Source: an uncultured Acetatifactor sp. (GTDB taxonomy: Bacteria > Bacillota > Clostridia > Lachnospirales > Lachnospiraceae). From it: DNA of 17,277 bases. The translations under genes and the position numbers were made by a program. The notes beneath the pieces are model-generated. The model saw only the letters and a list, made by a program, of their open reading frames with translations, was not told where the DNA came from and did not search any database. Numbering within the stretch: the first letter of the stretch is position 1; every line of letters begins with the position of its first letter. The stretch is taken from contig CAKRYI010000034.1 in the NCBI GenBank assembly GCA_934426825.1, forward strand, positions 1 to 17,277. Direction: 5' to 3'. Of the stretch, positions 6,775 to 13,819 are shown piece by piece.

Positions 6775-8048
6775 AAGTTTTAATCGTAGGCGGTGGCGGA
6801 AGAGAGCATGCAATCGCGGTCAGCATGAAAAAGAGCAAGAGAGTGGAAAAGCTCTATTGTGTGCCCGGAAATGCCGGAATTGCACAGATTGCGGAGTGCG
6901 AGCCTTCCATCGGAGTGATGGAGTTTGATAAAATAATTGCGTATGCGAAGGACAAGGCGGTTGACCTTGTATTCGTGGCACCGGACGACCCGTTGGTAGG
7001 CGGACTGGTGGACGCGCTGAAAGCAGAGGGCTTCCGTGTATTCGGACCGGATAAAAAGGCGGCAATTCTGGAAGGAAGCAAGGCTTTTTCCAAGGATTTG
7101 ATGAAAAAATACAACATCCCCACGGCGGCATACGAGACTTTTGATGATCCGGAGAAAGCGCTGACTTATCTTGAGACAGCCGAAATGCCCATTGTATTGA
7201 AAGCGGACGGACTGGCGCTCGGAAAAGGCGTATTAATCTGCAACACCTTGGAGGAGGCAAAAGCGGGTGTAAAGGAAATCATGCTGGACAAGCATTTCGG
7301 AAGCGCCGGCAACCGTATGGTAATCGAGGAGTTTATGACCGGACGCGAGGTGTCGGTATTATCTTTCGTGGATGGCAAGACCATTCGCACCATGACCTCC
7401 GCTCAGGACCATAAGCGTGCAAAGGACGGGGATCAGGGACTGAATACCGGCGGTATGGGTAATTTCTCCCCCAGTCCTTTCTATACAGAGGAAGTGGATG
7501 AATTCTGCAAGAAATATATTTATCAGGCAACGGTGGACGCCATGGCGGCAGAGGGAAGAGCTTTCAAGGGAGTGATTTTCTTTGGACTGATGCTGACACC
7601 CAAGGGTCCCAGAGTATTGGAGTACAATGCAAGATTCGGCGACCCTGAGGCTCAGGTGGTTCTGCCCAGAATGAAAAACGACATTATGGACGTTATTGAC
7701 GCCTGCATTGACGGAACGCTGGACAAGGTAGAGTTGCAGTTTGAGGACAACGCGGCTGTCTGTGTGGTACTTGCCTCCGACGGCTATCCGGTTTCCTATG
7801 AAAAGGGATTTGAGATAACCGGTCTGGAAAAATTTGACGGCAAGGACGATTATTACTGTTTCCATGCCGGAACCAAATTTGATGACAAGGGCAGAATCGT
7901 GACAAACGGAGGACGCGTTTTGGGAATTACGGCTACCGGAAAAGATTTGAAGGAAGCCAGAGCAAAGGCATATGAGGCAACGGAGTGGGTTTCCTTTGCC
8001 AACAAATATATGCGTCATGACATTGGAAAGGCAATCGATGAGGCCTGA
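6771..8048 (+). CDS. purD: Phosphoribosylamine-glycine ligase (GAR synthetase)
   Basis: ATP-grasp enzyme joining glycine to phosphoribosylamine. 425 residues from ATG 6771, which overlaps the purN TGA as ATGA and starts exactly at the conserved MKVLIVGGGGREHAI; longer in-frame starts at 6672 lie inside purN and lack family likeness. Further landmarks are VLKADGLALGKGV (ATP-grasp lysine region), NTGGMGNFSPSPF and the signature RFGDPEAQVVLPR. It is the last recognised purine gene here; purC, purF, purH, purK and purL are absent from the window. No terminator follows within the 40 bases before the next gene. Confidence 0.97.
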   Translation: MKVLIVGGGGREHAIAVSMKKSKRVEKLYCVPGNAGIAQIAECEPSIGVMEFDKIIAYAKDKAVDLVFVAPDDPLVGGLVDALKAEGFRVFGPDKKAAILEGSKAFSKDLMKKYNIPTAAYETFDDPEKALTYLETAEMPIVLKADGLALGKGVLICNTLEEAKAGVKEIMLDKHFGSAGNRMVIEEFMTGREVSVLSFVDGKTIRTMTSAQDHKRAKDGDQGLNTGGMGNFSPSPFYTEEVDEFCKKYIYQATVDAMAAEGRAFKGVIFFGLMLTPKGPRVLEYNARFGDPEAQVVLPRMKNDIMDVIDACIDGTLDKVELQFEDNAAVCVVLASDGYPVSYEKGFEITGLEKFDGKDDYYCFHAGTKFDDKGRIVTNGGRVLGITATGKDLKEARAKAYEATEWVSFANKYMRHDIGKAIDEA

Positions 8049-8088
8049 CAGGTGATTTACAAAAGTCCGGAAGGAGAGTGGTGATACC

Positions 8089-8544
8089 ATGGAAGAACGA
8101 GCATGGATAGACTATTATCATGTGCCTCATTCCTGTAAGCAGTGCGGAGGAGTTATGGTATTCAAGGGTGTCGGTGAGTACCACTGTGAGGATTGCGGAT
8201 TTGTGGATTACGATGACTACGGAAAAGTCAGATTATACATAGAGGGGCACAGGGGAGCAACAGCGGCGGAAATTGAATCTGCCACCGGGGTGTCGCAACG
8301 AACCATAAGACAGATGTTGAGAGAATCCCGAATTGAGATAGCGGAAGGCTCCAAGACTTTTCTACACTGTGAGATGTGCGGTAAAAATATCCGGAGCGGA
8401 CGGTTTTGCCCGGAATGCGAGGTAAAAGTACATCGCAGCTTTGAAGAACAGCAGAGAGAAAGGTTACAAAACGGGGCAAAAGGCTTTGGATTGCAGCAGA
8501 GGAACGTGGAGGAAGGTCAGAAGCGTTTCCGGAGAGAACATTAA
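8089..8544 (+). CDS. Zinc-ribbon / helix-turn-helix / zinc-ribbon protein, probable regulator
   Basis: 151 residues with three visible parts. An N-terminal zinc ribbon has C16-x2-C19 and C33-x2-C36. A helix-turn-helix follows at about 57-85 (TAAEIESATGVSQRTIRQML), then a second ribbon with C94-x2-C97 and C107-x2-C110. The tail to 151 is charged and Gln/Arg-rich. The layout recalls the YvyF-like flagellar-operon proteins of Firmicutes, which combine a C-terminal Cys pair motif and a HTH, but the first ribbon is extra and no flagellar gene is near. AAGGAG at 8071-8076 serves ATG 8089 with long spacing. It lies 40 bases after purD and 38 before the SH3 protein, so it is probably in the same transcript. 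DNA binding is an inference from the HTH; targets are unknown. Confidence 0.75.
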   Translation: MEERAWIDYYHVPHSCKQCGGVMVFKGVGEYHCEDCGFVDYDDYGKVRLYIEGHRGATAAEIESATGVSQRTIRQMLRESRIEIAEGSKTFLHCEMCGKNIRSGRFCPECEVKVHRSFEEQQRERLQNGAKGFGLQQRNVEEGQKRFRREH

Positions 8545-8582
8545 GACTGCTGTTTCATGCCCTAGGGCGGGAAGGAAGACAT

Positions 8583-10181
8583 ATGAAAAAAACAAGAGAA
8601 CAAAATTGGACAAAACACTTATGGGCTGCCGTGGCTTCACTGGCACTGGTACTTGTTCTTGCAATGGTGCCGCAGTGCTTTTCCATGGTCAGCCATGCAC
8701 AGAGTCAGGGAAAGGTGATTGCCACAAGTGCTAAAATCCGTAAGAATGCGGATGCGAGCAGTGAGGTAGTCGGAAGTGCGGCGAAGGACGCCAAGGTGAC
8801 GATTAACAATCAGGTGACGGCGAGCGACAATACCGTTTGGTATCAGGTATTTGTAAATGCAAATACACTGGGATATATCCGCTCCGATTTGGTGGAGATT
8901 ACGGATGGAACCACACCGCCCACCGCTTCGGCAACGACGAGCACCACCAACACTGATACCACGACAACCACCACCACGACAACAACGACAACTCTGAATG
9001 CCAATGAGACACCGGTAGCCGTTACGGCAGTGGAGCCTATGAGCGCCAGCGTAACAGGCGGTCAGGCAGTGAGAGTTCGTTCCAACGGTTCCACGACCAG
9101 CAGTATTGTGACAACCGTACAGAGCGGGCTGGCACTCACGGTAACGGGTCAGGCAACCGGAACAGACGGAAAGACATGGTATCAGGTGAATTTCATTGCC
9201 AACGGACAGGAAGTAAGTGGATTTATCCGTTCTGATTTTGTGGCACTGTCAGGAGATTTGGTTCCTGCCGGTACAGATACAACAACCGACCCCGGCACGG
9301 ACGAGACACCGCAGGAGCCGGAAACACCGGTAGAGCCCGCAGTGACGACAAAGGACTGGGATACCCAGTACGACGCCGACACATGGTATCTGGTGGACAA
9401 TGTAAAAGAAGAACGTTACAAGATAGACAATATTTTCAGCACACTGGATGAAATGCAGACATTGTATGAAACCGCAAATTCCAATGCCAAGAGCCGCCTT
9501 GTTATCGTGATTGTGCTGGTTATCCTGTTAGTGGCAGCGGCAGGCGCGGTTGCATATCTGTATCTGAAAATTAAGGATATGACAGATTCCGCATATTTTA
9601 GCGAGGTGGAGAGAGAAACCGTGCGCAGACGTACGGCGGACCGCCCCAGAGAGAATAATCAGAAGGTAATGCACACGGTAGGAGCAAAAAGCACGTCTGC
9701 GAGACCTGCGGGAACAAGACCGGCAGGACAGGGACAGAGCCAGAGACCTGCGGGAGCAAGACCCACAGGACAGGGACAGGCGCAGAGACCCGCCGGAACA
9801 AGACCTGCGGCACCGGGACAGGGACAGGCACAGAGACCCGCGGGAGCAAGACCTGCAGCACCGGGACAGGGACAGGCGCAGAGACCCGCCGGAGCAAGAC
9901 CTGCAGCACCGGGACAGGGACAGGCGCAGAGACCCGCGGGAGCAAGACCCGCAGCGCCGGAACAGGGACAGACGCAGAGACCTGCCGGAGCAAGACCCGC
10001 AGCGCCGGGACAGGGACAGGCTCAAAGACCTGCAGGAGCAAGACCGGCAGGACAGGGACAGAATCCCGCCCAGCGTGGAAATGATGCAAACAATTCCGGT
10101 TGGAAATCCAAGAATTTTATGACGGATGACGACGAGTTCGAGTTTGAATTTTTAAACTGGGACGGAGACGACGAACAGTAA
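8583..10181 (+). CDS. Membrane protein with two extracellular SH3b domains and a repetitive cytoplasmic tail
   Basis: 532 residues. Residues 1-40 form a signal sequence (basic start, hydrophobic 13-35, SHAQ cleavage-like site). Two bacterial SH3 domains occupy about 44-106 and 156-223, each with the VRVRSN or AKIRKN, WYQV and GFIRSD or GYIRSD pattern that usually binds cell wall. They are joined by a linker with 12 consecutive Thr (codons 8958-8993). An acidic Pro-rich stretch precedes a transmembrane helix at 306-330. The cytoplasmic part holds a basic QRPAGARPAAPGQGQA repeat (about 373-497) and an acidic-aromatic end, DDDEFEFEFLNWDGDDEQ. GGAAGGAAG lies upstream of ATG 8583. The layout suggests a wall-sensing or scaffold protein linking envelope to cytoplasm; no enzymatic domain is visible. 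Confidence 0.8.
   Translation: MKKTREQNWTKHLWAAVASLALVLVLAMVPQCFSMVSHAQSQGKVIATSAKIRKNADASSEVVGSAAKDAKVTINNQVTASDNTVWYQVFVNANTLGYIRSDLVEITDGTTPPTASATTSTTNTDTTTTTTTTTTTTLNANETPVAVTAVEPMSASVTGGQAVRVRSNGSTTSSIVTTVQSGLALTVTGQATGTDGKTWYQVNFIANGQEVSGFIRSDFVALSGDLVPAGTDTTTDPGTDETPQEPETPVEPAVTTKDWDTQYDADTWYLVDNVKEERYKIDNIFSTLDEMQTLYETANSNAKSRLVIVIVLVILLVAAAGAVAYLYLKIKDMTDSAYFSEVERETVRRRTADRPRENNQKVMHTVGAKSTSARPAGTRPAGQGQSQRPAGARPTGQGQAQRPAGTRPAAPGQGQAQRPAGARPAAPGQGQAQRPAGARPAAPGQGQAQRPAGARPAAPEQGQTQRPAGARPAAPGQGQAQRPAGARPAGQGQNPAQRGNDANNSGWKSKNFMTDDDEFEFEFLNWDGDDEQ
9699..10073 (+). repeat. In-frame 48-bp tandem repeat in the SH3 protein tail
   Basis: Five near-identical 16-codon units (QRPAGARPAAPGQGQA with A/T, G/E changes) are flanked by three shorter 14-16-residue versions lacking the AAP step. 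Copies differ mainly at synonymous or near-synonymous positions, suggesting growth by unequal recombination or slippage. Copy number is likely to vary between strains. Confidence 0.9.
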
Positions 10182-10191
10182 GAGGAAAACG

Positions 10192-10238
10192 GAATGCTGA
10201 CATTTTAGAAACAAACGGAATGTCGGCATTCTTTTTTG
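10192..10238 (+). terminator. Rho-independent terminator after the SH3 protein
   Basis: GAATGCTGACATT (10192-10204) pairs with AATGTCGGCATTC (10219-10231), 13 bp with one wobble, followed by TTTTTTG. It separates the purine/SH3 transcript from the GntR-clpC unit. Confidence 0.9.
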
Positions 10239-10276
10239 TAAAGACTTAAATAACTATAAACTTTCGGGGTGCGTTG

Positions 10277-10305
10277 TTGACAGGTGATACTTGCTGTTAT
10301 ATGAT
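10277..10305 (+). promoter_or_regulatory. Near-consensus sigma-A promoter of the GntR-clpC operon
   Basis: TTGACA (10277-10282), 17 bases, TATGAT (10300-10305). It is the best promoter in the window, 31 bases before the GntR start codon, so transcription starts close to 10312. Confidence 0.85.
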
Positions 10306-10314
10306 GTATATAAC
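10296..10314 (+). promoter_or_regulatory. Candidate operator overlapping the -10 box
   Basis: GTTATAT-gatgt-ATATAAC is a perfect 7-bp inverted repeat with a 5-base centre that contains the -10 hexamer and the likely start site. A dimeric GntR-type repressor bound here would block RNA polymerase. Autoregulation by the adjacent YtrA-type protein is an inference from position and symmetry. Confidence 0.5.
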
Positions 10315-10335
10315 AATGGAAGGAGTGGACAATAT

Positions 10336-10713
10336 ATGATAATTGAGATTGATTTTAACAGTGATGAAGCCCTTTATATGCAGCTTCGCAATCAGATTAT
10401 CATGGGCATAGCCACAGCGCAGTTTAAGGAAGGGGATTCTTTGCCCAGTGTCCGACAGCTTGCCGACACCATAGGAATCAATATGCATACAGTGAATAAG
10501 GCTTACACCGTACTGCGTCAGGAAGGGTATGTGAAGGTTGACCGCAGAAAGGGAGCAGTCATTGCGGTGGACAGCGACCGTATGCAGATTCTGGAGGAAG
10601 TGAAAAAGGAATTACAGGTGATTCTGGCAAAAAGCAGTTGTAAAAATATTTCAAAAGAAGAAATCCATCAGCTTATTGATGAAATATATGAAGATTATGG
10701 AGGGCTGAAATAA
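10336..10713 (+). CDS. GntR-family transcriptional regulator, YtrA type
   Basis: 125 residues from ATG 10336, preceded by AAGGAG at 10319-10324; an earlier in-frame TTG at 10291 overlaps the promoter and is rejected. A winged helix-turn-helix occupies about 9-77, with PSVRQLADTIGINMHTVNKAYTVL and EGYVKVDRRKGAVIAV being the GntR recognition helix and wing. The short (~45-residue) helical C-terminus without a ligand domain marks the YtrA subfamily, which usually sits with ABC transporters. Here it overlaps clpC by one base (TAATG), so the two are translationally coupled, and it probably represses its own operon through the inverted repeat at 10296-10314. The signal it responds to is not evident; the lack of a large effector domain leaves it open. 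Confidence 0.88.
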   Translation: MIIEIDFNSDEALYMQLRNQIIMGIATAQFKEGDSLPSVRQLADTIGINMHTVNKAYTVLRQEGYVKVDRRKGAVIAVDSDRMQILEEVKKELQVILAKSSCKNISKEEIHQLIDEIYEDYGGLK

Positions 10714-13157
10714 TGCAGTCACAGTTTACCGACAGTGCTAAGTCGGCACTTGCACAGGCAGGCAGATGCGCAAGAAATCTGAAACAGGGATATATCGGGA
10801 CGGAACACATTCTGGTGGGACTTTTGAAGGAACAGAACGGTGTGGCATCCAAAGTCCTTGCCGAAAACGGTGTGGAATTATCCAAGGTAATGGAGATTAT
10901 CAAAGAATCCATTGCTTTTGAAAAAGGCGTGGAACTTAAGGAGAGGGAAGGATATTCCCCCCGTGCCGTCCGGGTGCTGGAGGAGGCACACAGACAGGCG
11001 GAGCGGTTTGGACAGAAATCCACCGGAACGGAGCATATTCTGCTTGCGTTGATTAAAGAGGGAGAAAATGTCGCAGTACGCCTGTTAAATACGCTGAACA
11101 TCAACATACAGAAGGTCTATGTGGACACTCTGCTTGCCATCGGGCAGGACGGCAATCTCTACAAGGAGGATCTTGGAAAACGTTCCTCCGGAACTGGGAA
11201 GGCGTCCACGCTTTCCCAGTACAGCAGAGACCTGACCGCTCTGGCGCGGGACGGCAAATTAGACCCTGTTATCGGCAGGGAGGAAGAAATCCGCAGGGTG
11301 ATTCAGATTCTGAGCAGAAGAACGAAGAACAATCCCTGTCTGATTGGAGAACCGGGCGTCGGTAAGACGGCGGTGGTGGAAGGTCTGGCGTTACGGATTG
11401 TGTCCGGGGACGTACCTTTTACCGTGCAGAATAAGCGTGTTCTGACACTGGACTTGTCCGGTATGGTAGCCGGAAGCAAGTACCGAGGTGAATTTGAGGA
11501 GCGTATCAAAAAGGTTATTAAGGAAGTAATCGATGACGGCAATATCATTCTTTTTCTGGATGAGATTCATACGCTTATCGGTGCCGGAGGAGCGGAGGGC
11601 GCCATTGATGCGTCCAATATCTTAAAACCTTCCCTTGCAAGGGGCGAAATCCAGTTGATAGGTGCGACCACCATTGCGGAATACCGCAAGCATGTGGAAA
11701 AGGACGCGGCGCTGGAGAGACGTTTCCAGCCGGTCAATGTGGAGGAACCCACGGAGGAAGAGGCGGTTCGGATTTTAGAGGGTATCAAGGGCAAATACGA
11801 GGAACACCACAAGGTTAAGATTACCTCCGAGGCGATAGAAGCGGCGGTTCGTCTGTCGAGCCGTTATATCAACGACAGAAATCTTCCGGATAAGGCAATC
11901 GACCTGATTGACGAGGCGGCGGCAAGCGCACGCTTAAAAGCAACGGATATGCCGGATAAACAGAAGGAACTGTTGGAACAGATTAAGAAGATGGATCAGC
12001 AGATAGAGCGTTCCATCCGCATGGAGGCATTTACGCAGGCGGCAGAAATCAAACACAATCAGGATGCGCTGATTAAAAAATATGAGCGTCTCATGCTCAA
12101 GCGGGAACAGCAGGAGGAGAACTTAAGCTACAGTATCGGCGAGAATGAGATTGCCGAAGTTGTTGCCGTGTGGACGAAGATTCCGGTACAGAAGCTGGCG
12201 GAGAAGGAGAGCGAAAAGCTCTTAAAGCTGGAAAGTATTCTGCACAAGCGTGTGATAGGTCAGGAAGAGGCAGTGACTGCCGTGGCAAAGGCGATGCGAA
12301 GAGGCAGGGTCGGCCTGAAAGACCCCAACAGACCTATCGGTTCCTTCCTGTTTTTGGGACCTACCGGTGTGGGAAAGACGGAATTGTCCAAGGCGCTGGC
12401 GGAGGCCATGTTCGGTTCGGAAGAGGCGATGATTCGGGTAGATATGTCCGAGTACATGGAGGGACATTCGGTGTCCAAGATGATTGGATCACCGCCCGGA
12501 TATGTGGGATTTGAGGAGGGTGGACAGCTCAGTGAGAAGGTGCGCCGCAATCCCTATTCCGTAGTCCTCTTTGATGAAATCGAGAAGGCTCATCCGGATG
12601 TGTTCAATATTTTACTGCAGGTGCTGGATGACGGTCATATCACGGATTCCAAGGGCAGAAAGGTAAGTTTCAAAAACACCATACTGATTATGACCTCCAA
12701 TGCCGGAGCGCAGCGGATTATTGACCCCAAGAACCTTGGTTTTGCGGCGGAGAGCAGTGCAAAGAAGGATTACGAAAAGATGAAGTCCGGTGTTATGGAG
12801 GAAGTAAAGCATGCTTTCAAACCGGAATTTATCAACCGAATTGACGATATTATCGTGTTCCACCAGTTGAACAACGAGAATATGAAGGAAATCGTGAATC
12901 TGCTGGCGGCAAATCTTTACAAGCGCTGTGAGAACCAGCTGGGAATCCACTTAAGCATTACACCCTCCCTAAAGGAGCATCTGGTAGAGAAATATGCGGA
13001 CAACAAGATGGGTGCCAGACCGTTAAAGCGTGCCATTCAGTCTGTTGTGGAGGATGCGCTGGCTGAGGAGATTCTGATGAAAAAAGTGGTTCCGGGAGAT
13101 AAGGTTTCCGCAGGATATAAGAATGGAAAAGTTACTTTTACGGTGAAGGAAAAGTAG
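10713..13157 (+). CDS. clpC: ATP-dependent Clp protease ATP-binding subunit ClpC
   Basis: Hsp100 AAA+ unfoldase that feeds proteins to ClpP. 814 residues, normal length. Domains: two Clp-N repeats (about 1-150); first AAA+ with Walker A GEPGVGKT (212-219), Walker B LFLDEIHT and the LERRF arginine region; coiled-coil/UVR-like middle domain (about 412-475), which separates ClpC from ClpA; second AAA+ with GPTGVGKT (549-556) and VVLFDEIEKAHPD. The ClpP-docking loop carries L675-G676-F677. Start ATG 10713 overlaps the GntR stop. In Bacillus clpC follows ctsR-mcsA-mcsB; none of these is here and I see no CtsR heptad repeat. The middle domain normally binds adaptor proteins such as McsB or MecA, whose presence elsewhere is unknown. 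No terminator hairpin follows. Confidence 0.97.
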   Translation: MQSQFTDSAKSALAQAGRCARNLKQGYIGTEHILVGLLKEQNGVASKVLAENGVELSKVMEIIKESIAFEKGVELKEREGYSPRAVRVLEEAHRQAERFGQKSTGTEHILLALIKEGENVAVRLLNTLNINIQKVYVDTLLAIGQDGNLYKEDLGKRSSGTGKASTLSQYSRDLTALARDGKLDPVIGREEEIRRVIQILSRRTKNNPCLIGEPGVGKTAVVEGLALRIVSGDVPFTVQNKRVLTLDLSGMVAGSKYRGEFEERIKKVIKEVIDDGNIILFLDEIHTLIGAGGAEGAIDASNILKPSLARGEIQLIGATTIAEYRKHVEKDAALERRFQPVNVEEPTEEEAVRILEGIKGKYEEHHKVKITSEAIEAAVRLSSRYINDRNLPDKAIDLIDEAAASARLKATDMPDKQKELLEQIKKMDQQIERSIRMEAFTQAAEIKHNQDALIKKYERLMLKREQQEENLSYSIGENEIAEVVAVWTKIPVQKLAEKESEKLLKLESILHKRVIGQEEAVTAVAKAMRRGRVGLKDPNRPIGSFLFLGPTGVGKTELSKALAEAMFGSEEAMIRVDMSEYMEGHSVSKMIGSPPGYVGFEEGGQLSEKVRRNPYSVVLFDEIEKAHPDVFNILLQVLDDGHITDSKGRKVSFKNTILIMTSNAGAQRIIDPKNLGFAAESSAKKDYEKMKSGVMEEVKHAFKPEFINRIDDIIVFHQLNNENMKEIVNLLAANLYKRCENQLGIHLSITPSLKEHLVEKYADNKMGARPLKRAIQSVVEDALAEEILMKKVVPGDKVSAGYKNGKVTFTVKEK

Positions 13158-13174
13158 CAAAAGACAGAATCTGA

Positions 13175-13250
13175 AACAAAAATGCGAGCCGGAAAACAAA
13201 AAAGCACGACAGAAAACAAAAATGCAAAATAAAGACAAAAAATAAAAATA
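13175..13250 (+). repeat. Degenerate A-rich ~20-bp tandem repeat after clpC
   Basis: Three to four units with the core GAAAACAAAAA-x-GC follow one another about every 19-20 bases. The segment is nearly free of T, has no hairpin and no open frame, and lies just upstream of the next promoter, where it could act as an A-rich upstream element. Confidence 0.4.
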
Positions 13251-13295
13251 TTTGTAGAAAAAAGCCTTATTTTATATTATACTGAATCTACAAAT
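13250..13295 (+). promoter_or_regulatory. Promoter framed by a perfect 9-bp inverted repeat
   Basis: TTGTAG (13252-13257), 17 bases, TATTAT (13275-13280) form a promoter for the gene at 13314. ATTTGTAGA (13250-13258) and TCTACAAAT (13287-13295) are exact inverted copies, 28 bases apart, so one arm covers the -35 and the other the first transcribed bases. Either a pair of repressor half-sites or chance symmetry. Confidence 0.55.
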
Positions 13296-13313
13296 AATCA
13301 GGAGGACAGACAG

Positions 13314-13727
13314 ATGGCAGTAGTGGAAGAATTACTTCGCAGTGAGGCAGACGGAACAATCAGTTTCGGTAATCATAAACTGGCTCACAAAGCTAAAGTC
13401 GAGGATTTTAAGCATGCGGGAGATTTATTGAAGGTTAAGACATACAATGCCATGACCAAGTTAGAGAAGAACGGTATGTTCCTGTATGAGTCCGTTCCGG
13501 GCACCAGCGTACTCAATTTCAGCGAGACCGAAAGAGGCGTGGAATTCATCGTGGAAGGTGACGAGGACGCGCAGATTACCATCGGCTTATCGGATGACAC
13601 GGAATATGAAGTGTTTATCGGCGGAGAAAGCGTTGGAATCATGAAGACCGGGCTTGGTGGAAAACTCAGTCTGAGCGTTGAACTGGCAGGCATCGGAGAA
13701 GTGGCTGTAAAGGTTGAACAGGTTTAG
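13314..13727 (+). CDS. Conserved Clostridial protein of unknown function
   Basis: 137 residues, AGGAGG-preceded ATG at 13314, acidic, no signal peptide or membrane helix, and rich in alternating hydrophobic/polar stretches that suggest beta strands. Landmarks are NGMFLYESVPGTSVLNF, VEGDEDAQITIGL, EYEVFIGGESVGIMKTGLGGKLSLSVEL. I recall close relatives in Lachnospiraceae, sometimes labelled 'endosialidase' in databases; nothing in this short protein supports that enzyme activity, and I treat the label as unreliable. It has its own promoter and terminator and stands between clpC and radA. A cytoplasmic beta-fold protein is the most that can be said. Confidence 0.75.
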   Translation: MAVVEELLRSEADGTISFGNHKLAHKAKVEDFKHAGDLLKVKTYNAMTKLEKNGMFLYESVPGTSVLNFSETERGVEFIVEGDEDAQITIGLSDDTEYEVFIGGESVGIMKTGLGGKLSLSVELAGIGEVAVKVEQV

Positions 13728-13737
13728 TGCATGAAAC

Positions 13738-13777
13738 AGGCCCTGCGGCGGGAATATCCCGCTGGGGGCTTTTTTTA
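13738..13777 (+). terminator. Rho-independent terminator before radA
   Basis: GCGGGA-ATA-TCCCGC forms the core of a longer GC-rich stem (13739-13770, with wobbles), followed by seven T. It starts about 10 bases after the preceding stop. radA therefore needs its own start of transcription or read-through. Confidence 0.85.
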
Positions 13778-13819
13778 GTTTGCACGCCATGGGCGTGCGC
13801 TAACGGGAAAGAGGTATTT

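Noticed and set aside
9528..10089. Two long minus-strand open frames over the SH3 protein tail
   Set aside because: They arise from the 48-bp repeat, which lacks stops on the other strand; their Ser/Arg/Leu and Val/Pro repeats have no ribosome site or family likeness.
10183..10335. CtsR box upstream of the clpC operon
   Set aside because: No tandem GGTCAAA heptads are present in this interval.
13727..13819. Longer RadA N-terminus
   Set aside because: The upstream in-frame extension is encoded by the preceding terminator and the ribosome site points to ATG 13820.
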